From Hyphochytrium catenoides (lineage: Eukaryota > Sar > Hyphochytriomycetes > Hyphochytriales > Hyphochytriaceae): a DNA stretch of 10,244 bases. Below the pieces are notes generated by a model. It saw nothing but the letters and a program-made list of their open reading frames with translations. It was not told the origin of the DNA and did not search any database. How positions within the stretch are numbered: the first letter of the stretch is position 1; every line of letters begins with the position of its first letter. Made by a program: the position numbers and the translations under genes. Shown in pieces: positions 6,463-10,244 of this stretch. The DNA lies in the NCBI GenBank assembly GCA_900088475.1, contig FLMG01003890.1, positions 1-10,244 of the forward strand, in the 5' to 3' direction.

Positions 6463-8349
6463 ATGGCGGCCAACAGACGGCCGAGAAGCTCGCGCCTAAC
6501 GGCAAGACCGCTGCTGGTGTCCTCCCTACTTTTCTCTCTTCTCTCCCTTCTTTTTCTGATCTCTTTCTCTTCACTTCCTTCTTTCATCCACGCTGCTGCT
6601 CCACTATCTCCTAACCCTACTAAGCATTCCAAAACGTTAAGAGCTCTGGTTGCCGGCGGTAAACCACCACCGAAAGCGTTGGCAAAGACAACAAAGACTC
6701 CTCTTCCACCCAACAAGGAACCTGCGACGACGCGGCAATCAAAGGTTCCTGGGCGAACATGGAAGCAATGGGGGCAACAGCAGGTAGAAGGAGCACGAAG
6801 ATGGGTGGTATCATTGTGGCGTCAAGAGACTATGAAAGAAAGACAAGCCATGGCTGCACTAGAGGATGTCATCTCTAATGCAAGACAAAAGTATATGGGA
6901 TGGAAGGAAGCCAAAGCTGCTTTTCTTAGTCTGATTACTGCGCGCCAACCGCAACAGGAGGTGGGGTTAGAGAAGGGCATGATCACTTTTCCGCGAATAG
7001 ATCCAGAAGAGTACCGGACACTTCGGGACCAGGTCGAAAAAGGTCATGCCAATGCCGATACTCTCGTCTTCCAAAGGCTCGATAAAGAAAACCAACGACG
7101 AGAACTAGGCCGATACATGGCGAGCTTATCGTCAGCTCCGAAAGCCATTTACTTGATATTCCTTCGCAATCTCTCAAAAGATCAGCTGGAGGCGTACCTC
7201 AGTTTGGGACGCGAAGAAAGAGCAGAGTTCGAGTTTATAAAAGGACTCACAGAAGAGGAGCGGGAGCAGTATCTCACGATGACTCCTGATCAACAAAAGC
7301 AAAAGAAATTTGATCTTTATGCCACAGAAAAGGAGAAGGAGTTCTACAACAGCTTGAAGCTGCAGCCTGATGATCAACGGGAATACATGGAATTCCTTAC
7401 CGCGCTCAGTCCTGCGGATCTGGTGAACTATCACGCCTATCCACCCCACGATCGCTACATGGATTTCAAGTTCCACAAGCAGCTCACAGTTGATGAGCTG
7501 AATCACTATCTCACCTTGGACCCGCGTGAACAAATGGATTATAAGGCTTTTTTCAAGAGCCTCCGCCCTGAGGACCTCGAGGTCTATCGCAAGTTTCGCC
7601 CTTTTGATAAAAGGGATTTCGAGTTTCGAAAAGGGCTCACAGAAGAGGAACTGAAGACGTATAACGTCGATAGCTCTACGCAAAACTTCGTAGGACATTT
7701 TTGGCGAGACCCAACTGCTTATCGACGGCGGTTCAATTTATTTAAGAGGTTCTTCACAGCGGCGGAGAAAGATTACTTTGACAAGGACAGGCCTTATTTT
7801 TATTCATCACAACGAGACGACGCCTTCGAGCCTTTTATACGAAAGCACATCAAAGGAGATCCCAAGTTCAACAATGCGATAAGCGAGGTTATTCAGTTTG
7901 TGGCACAAGCAAAAAACCTTAACGCGGAGAATCTTCAACTCTTTACTGAGCAGCTCTACACCATGTGGCGGATCCTAGACGTGTTAGACAACAATCCCTT
8001 GGGCCTGAAAGGCTATGACGAATCCATCCGACAACGGGACTTCATTAAGGGTGATTCAAATAAGTACGATATGCAGGCCGACCAAACGGTCTTTCTTCAT
8101 AGAGCGGTAGCAGACCTGGAACAACTCTTAGAAAAAGTCAGTCCTCTCTTGGTGGCCGATGCGCCTCATCAGGACCACCCTGTTTTAGTTGCCTCTCTCC
8201 TCAGAGTCCTGCAGAGTGGGACGGAAGCCAGCAGAGCCAGGCTGACCCAGCTTCGCCAAGTCCTTGACTACGTTGTGGATAAGAGGATACAAGAATATTA
8301 CCAATCGTCAGGTACAAGGACTTGGGACAGGAAGCAAGAGAAGCCCTAA
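6463..8349 (+). CDS. Secreted repeat protein of unknown function (628 aa), 'gene 1'
   Basis: An intron-free 628-codon frame, from ATG in a good context (A at -3, G at +4) to TAA. Residues 1-44 form a signal peptide: a basic start (RRPRSSR), a long Leu/Phe/Ser core (about 17-41), and a likely cut after SFIHA, so the protein is probably secreted or vacuolar. Residues 45-95 are Pro/Lys/Thr/Ala-rich and probably disordered. Residues about 205-400 hold a tandem array with tyrosines at 218, 245, 270, 295, 323, 349, 375 and 400. The unit is roughly F-x-K-x-L-T-x-E-E-L-x2-Y-x2-L-x-P-x-D-Q-R, with a degenerate further unit ending at Y438. The C-terminal 190 residues look helical and charged. No catalytic motif, cysteine pattern, GPI tail or other membrane segment was noticed. 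I do not recognise the family. A structural, ligand-binding or host-interaction role is possible but unsupported. It has a damaged tandem relative at about 9488. Confidence 0.85.
   Translation: MAANRRPRSSRLTARPLLVSSLLFSLLSLLFLISFSSLPSFIHAAAPLSPNPTKHSKTLRALVAGGKPPPKALAKTTKTPLPPNKEPATTRQSKVPGRTWKQWGQQQVEGARRWVVSLWRQETMKERQAMAALEDVISNARQKYMGWKEAKAAFLSLITARQPQQEVGLEKGMITFPRIDPEEYRTLRDQVEKGHANADTLVFQRLDKENQRRELGRYMASLSSAPKAIYLIFLRNLSKDQLEAYLSLGREERAEFEFIKGLTEEEREQYLTMTPDQQKQKKFDLYATEKEKEFYNSLKLQPDDQREYMEFLTALSPADLVNYHAYPPHDRYMDFKFHKQLTVDELNHYLTLDPREQMDYKAFFKSLRPEDLEVYRKFRPFDKRDFEFRKGLTEEELKTYNVDSSTQNFVGHFWRDPTAYRRRFNLFKRFFTAAEKDYFDKDRPYFYSSQRDDAFEPFIRKHIKGDPKFNNAISEVIQFVAQAKNLNAENLQLFTEQLYTMWRILDVLDNNPLGLKGYDESIRQRDFIKGDSNKYDMQADQTVFLHRAVADLEQLLEKVSPLLVADAPHQDHPVLVASLLRVLQSGTEASRARLTQLRQVLDYVVDKRIQEYYQSSGTRTWDRKQEKP
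7075..7665 (+). repeat. Array of 25-28-residue coding repeats inside gene 1
   Basis: Aligned on the conserved tyrosine, successive units span 27, 25, 25, 28, 26, 26 and 25 codons. Conserved positions are an aromatic/Phe pair before a basic residue, L-(T/S), two acidic residues, L, and Y, followed by L-x-P and a polar D-Q/R patch. At DNA level, unit segments at 7231-7259 and 7621-7649 (390 bp apart, five units) match at 26 of 29 bases, while neighbouring units are much more diverged. Confidence 0.8.
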
Positions 8350-8417
8350 GCCAGAGGAGGGTGGTGAAGTAGGAGAAGAAGAAGCTGTAGCTGCTACCAC
8401 CACCACCACAAATGCCT

Positions 8418-8423
8418 AATAAA
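8418..8423 (+). terminator. Candidate polyadenylation signal AATAAA for gene 1
   Basis: AATAAA lies 69 bp after the gene 1 TAA, following a CACCACCACC run. Its position suits a eukaryotic 3' UTR. If the host uses trans-splicing-coupled polyadenylation, the match would be incidental. Confidence 0.4.
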
Positions 8424-8651
8424 GCGAAAGATTAAGAGCCATCATCATCATCGTCGTAACATGCACGCGGCTCCGCTGCGTCTTGCTCATCCGTCCAGCC
8501 ACGACCGACTAACCAACGTCGGGAAGGGAAGCTTCAATGTCTTCTATATCTCTGGGATCTATTTCATCTTTTACTGCTGCTCATTATGTCGCAGCGGGGG
8601 AGAGGACAAAGAGAAGAAGAAGAAAGAGAGGAAGGACACGCGAGTTGAGAC

Positions 8652-8801
8652 ATGCTCTGTTCCTTCTTCAATGGAGGATCAGAAAAGCAACGTCCCTTCG
8701 CCGTCGTTCTCTTTCGCTCCACAGCTTTTCTCTTTTATCTTCCTGCCATCATCACCATCATTGCTAGTATTTCTTCTCCCTACGAGGACGAGATAAGGTA
8801 G
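8652..8801 (+). CDS. 49-aa frame with one hydrophobic segment, doubtful
   Basis: From ATG 8652 to TAG 8801, the frame encodes MLCSFFNGGSEKQRPF, then AVVLFRSTAFLFYLPAIITI and IASISSPYEDEIR. It has a single hydrophobic stretch of about 25 residues with a basic residue before it and an acidic C-terminus, like a small tail-anchored or signal-bearing peptide. It overlaps two other open frames and has no recognised relatives. The surrounding pyrimidine-rich composition favours Leu/Phe/Ser codons, so it may be chance. It could also be a remnant of another signal-peptide exon of the tandem family, though I could not align it to genes 1 or 2. Confidence 0.15.
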   Translation: MLCSFFNGGSEKQRPFAVVLFRSTAFLFYLPAIITIIASISSPYEDEIR

Positions 8802-8840
8802 CAAATCGTAGGAGGGCCAGCAGTCTTTGCCAAGAAGTCC

Positions 8841-9250
8841 GTGCTATGCATCCATCCAGGACTGAGAGTCATGGAAGAAAAGTGGCCATTCTCCGGAACC
8901 CTTTCTTTCCATTTCTCTCTATGGCTATAGAGCTGCTGCTGAGAAGAGGAAGAGATGGGAAGAGTGAGAGACAGAAAGAAGGACAGAAACAGAGAGCAAA
9001 CGAAGATGTCGGACAGACTTCAAAGAGCAACTCCAACTCTATTCCCTTTCTCTTCTCTGCTGCCAGTGTCGCCGCCAACGATGAGTCTCCAGCCTCTCAA
9101 CGGCGCTTTCTTCTTCACTCTCTACACCTTCGTATACCCTTTCTCTCTCTACCTACCTCTTTGCGTCTCTCTCTCTCTCCTTCTCTTGCTCACGTCTTGA
9201 CGTACACCAATCTACTCTCTCTTCTCTCTCTCGCCCTCTCTTTCCCCTGT
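8841..9250. other. GA-to-CT intergenic block upstream of gene 2
   Basis: Purine-rich at about 8940-9010 (GAGAAGAGGAAGAGATGGG, GAGAGACAGAAAGAAGGACAG), then pyrimidine-rich from about 9030 to 9290. It resembles in layout the GA-to-CT blocks at 4858-5460 and 5940-6240. Open frames through it (for example from 8846 and 8955) are low-complexity and overlapping. I see no gene. Confidence 0.5.
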
Positions 9251-9487
9251 CCCAGCAGATATCCTCTCCTCTTCTAATCTACTTTTTCAATGTTAGGGAA
9301 GAGCCATCCGTCCTTTCTGCCGCGGCGCCGTTCCTGTCGCCGGTGCCAAGCCCACCATAAGGAACATCGAGGACGTCTTCTTTCTTCTGTTTGTCTCTTC
9401 CTTTGTGTCATTTGGATCCAGAGAAAAGAGATCGCAAGGGCCAGTCATCCCGCTAGACAAAGAAGGCTCAAAAGAAGAAGAAGAAGA
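9251..9487 (+). promoter_or_regulatory. Gene 2 leader, homologous to gene 1 leader
   Basis: CCCAGCAGATATCC near 9251, then pyrimidine tracts (9359-9405), TTTGGATCCAGAGAAAAGAG near 9410-9430, CCAGTCATCCCG, and a GAAGAAGAAGAA run directly before ATGG at 9488. Order and spacing (about 237 bp from CCCAG to ATG, against about 216 bp before gene 1) match the gene 1 leader. This supports 9488 as the ancestral start codon. Confidence 0.4.
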
Positions 9488-10028
9488 ATGGGAGTCCGCC
9501 ACCAAAGGAGACGCTCTTCGTGTGCGACGGGTCCGCTGCGGCGGCTCTTTCTCTTTCCTTCTTTGCCTGCTTATGATCTCTTTCTCTTCTCTTCGCTTCG
9601 TCCACGGCGCGCTGCTAGGTCGCACCAAAGCACCCCTCGGACACCAGATGCGGAAGGAAAGCACCTTCAAGAATAAAAAGAATAGGGAAGTGTCTTTTAA
9701 GAGATGGTTTCAGGCGCTTAAGGGAAAGCGAAACCAAGCTCTACCAAGGGCGTTTGAGCCACCACCAGAAGCTCCACAAAGAGCCTTTGCGCCGCCAGCT
9801 CCACCGGCTTTTGAAGAAGAGGCTCTTCCACTACGAGGTGCATCGAATGCCGACAGGTTTAGAGCAGAATTAGCTGCTTTGAACGCTTTGGATCCGAGGG
9901 AAGCACATTGGCGGCCAGATCCAGACGACAGCATCGCCTTAGAGCTCTTCGACGCGGTAGGGCATCCAACTTCTGATGGAATCTTGCGAAAAATGGCAAG
10001 AAGCGATATCCGTCATCCCTGGGCATGA
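9488..10028 (+). pseudogene. Secreted-protein paralogue with frameshift in the signal peptide, 'gene 2'
   Basis: The ATG at 9488 has the same leader and context as gene 1 and opens MGVRHQRRRSSCATGPLRR, comparable to gene 1 MAANRRPRSSRLTARPLL. The hydrophobic core and everything after it match gene 1 only in another frame: FSFLLCLLMISFSSLRFVHG against gene 1 FSLLSLLFLISFSSLPSFIHA. From ATG to the shared ATCTCTTTCTCT, gene 2 is 8 bases shorter than gene 1, so a net frameshift lies between about 9490 and 9576. The downstream frame is open to TGA at 10028, giving about 135 residues after the likely cut: basic, then Pro/Ala/Glu-rich (PPPEAPQRAFAPP), then RAELAALNALDPREAHWRPD. In that frame the only upstream opening is a GTG (9405), and the first ATG is inside the core (9573). 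It has no gene 1-type repeats. It is either a decaying paralogue, a spliced gene, or affected by a sequencing indel. Confidence 0.5.
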
Positions 10029-10127
10029 TCTAAGAATTGTCAGCGCATACCTGGCAGGACAGGGTAAGAAGATTCCCTAGCGTTTCTTAGATCCAGACCT
10101 CTATCGCGGTCCTTGGGAAACCTGTTC

Positions 10128-10211
10128 GATTGTCGACAGTGGTGGAGCAGACTTAGCTGCTTTGGATCTGGACGGCGGAGCACATTGGCGCTCATAGCCA
10201 GACAACCAGCT
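10128..10211 (+). repeat. Decayed partial copy of gene 2's 3' segment
   Basis: GCAGACTTAGCTGCTTTG (10146-10163) repeats GCAGAATTAGCTGCTTTG (9864-9881), 282 bp apart. Similarity extends upstream through TGTCGACAG/TGCCGACAG and downstream through GGAGCACATTGGCG/GAAGCACATTGGCG and CCAGAC.AC.AGC. The second copy lacks 9 bp and has an in-frame TAG (…AHWRS-stop), so it is not coding in that form. Confidence 0.6.
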
Positions 10212-10218
10212 TGGACAG

Positions 10219-10244
10219 CCTCTCTCTCTCTCTCTCTCTCTCTC
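10219..10244. repeat. CT microsatellite at window end
   Basis: An uninterrupted TC dinucleotide run continues to the last base, so its full length is unknown. Confidence 0.95.

Larger units (their letters stand above)
8350..8840. other. Gene 1 - gene 2 spacer, proximal part
   Basis: This is the 3' UTR-like region of gene 1 with CCACCACCACC and CATCATCATC runs, followed by sequence holding several short overlapping plus-strand frames (from ATGs at 8461, 8537 and 8652). None has convincing support. The 8537 frame is Arg/Lys-rich in the middle (RTKRRRRKRGRTRE) and ends CHHHHHC; the 8652 frame is listed separately. Confidence 0.4.

Noticed and set aside
6153-6614. 153-codon plus-strand frame with hydrophobic start overlapping gene 1
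   Set aside because: The Leu/Ser content comes from CT repeats. It overlaps the gene 1 start out of frame, and the gene 1 frame has the better signal peptide and far longer coding.
8846-9277. 143-codon plus-strand frame upstream of gene 2
   Set aside because: It is low-complexity Ser/Leu/Arg sequence arising from the GA and CT blocks, with a competing open frame at 8955. No motif was seen.
9405-9487. N-terminal extension of gene 2 starting at 9405
   Set aside because: The codon is GTG, not ATG. The segment aligns with the untranslated leader of gene 1, and the conserved ATG context is at 9488.

Overview
The window looks like eukaryotic nuclear DNA. It has one long intron-free reading frame with an N-terminal signal peptide and a good ATG context, an AATAAA downstream of its stop, abundant microsatellites (CT, GA, GAA, TA), and 3' fragments of a non-LTR retrotransposon (LINE). 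No bacterial operon features, Shine-Dalgarno-led gene strings, tRNA, rRNA or CRISPR array were recognised. The lineage cannot be fixed from sequence alone. Intron-poor genes behind long pyrimidine tracts, plus tandem secreted paralogues, suggest a protist, possibly one that trans-splices, but this is inference.

Bases 1-4515 are a graveyard of one LINE family. At least seven copies (A-G below) share a 3' end, and all are 5'-truncated and damaged. Copies A, B, C, E and F lie on the minus strand, D and G on the plus strand. The longest (E, F, G) preserve the C-terminal part of the retrotransposon protein: an H-x3-C finger remnant with 'DVFGDH', a PD-(D/E)XK-like stretch with 'DASVT/DVSVT', the 'PLVWESFGGA' region, and an acidic tail containing '(E/D)E(I/F)NYDSSF'. 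They end in a TTC/CT-rich 3' UTR.

Bases 4516-6246 hold no gene I can support. They are GA-rich, then CT-rich, with a TA microsatellite and a roughly 345-bp imperfect tandem duplication.

Bases 6247-10244 hold two tandem members of what appears to be a secreted protein family. Gene 1 (6463-8349, 628 aa) has a signal peptide and a central array of 25-28-residue repeats that I do not recognise. Gene 2 (from about 9488) has a homologous leader, start context and signal-peptide region, but its ATG and its hydrophobic core are in different frames, so it is probably broken. Part of its 3' end is repeated, in decayed form, 282 bp downstream. The best candidate for something undescribed is the gene 1 repeat protein with its duplicated upstream module.
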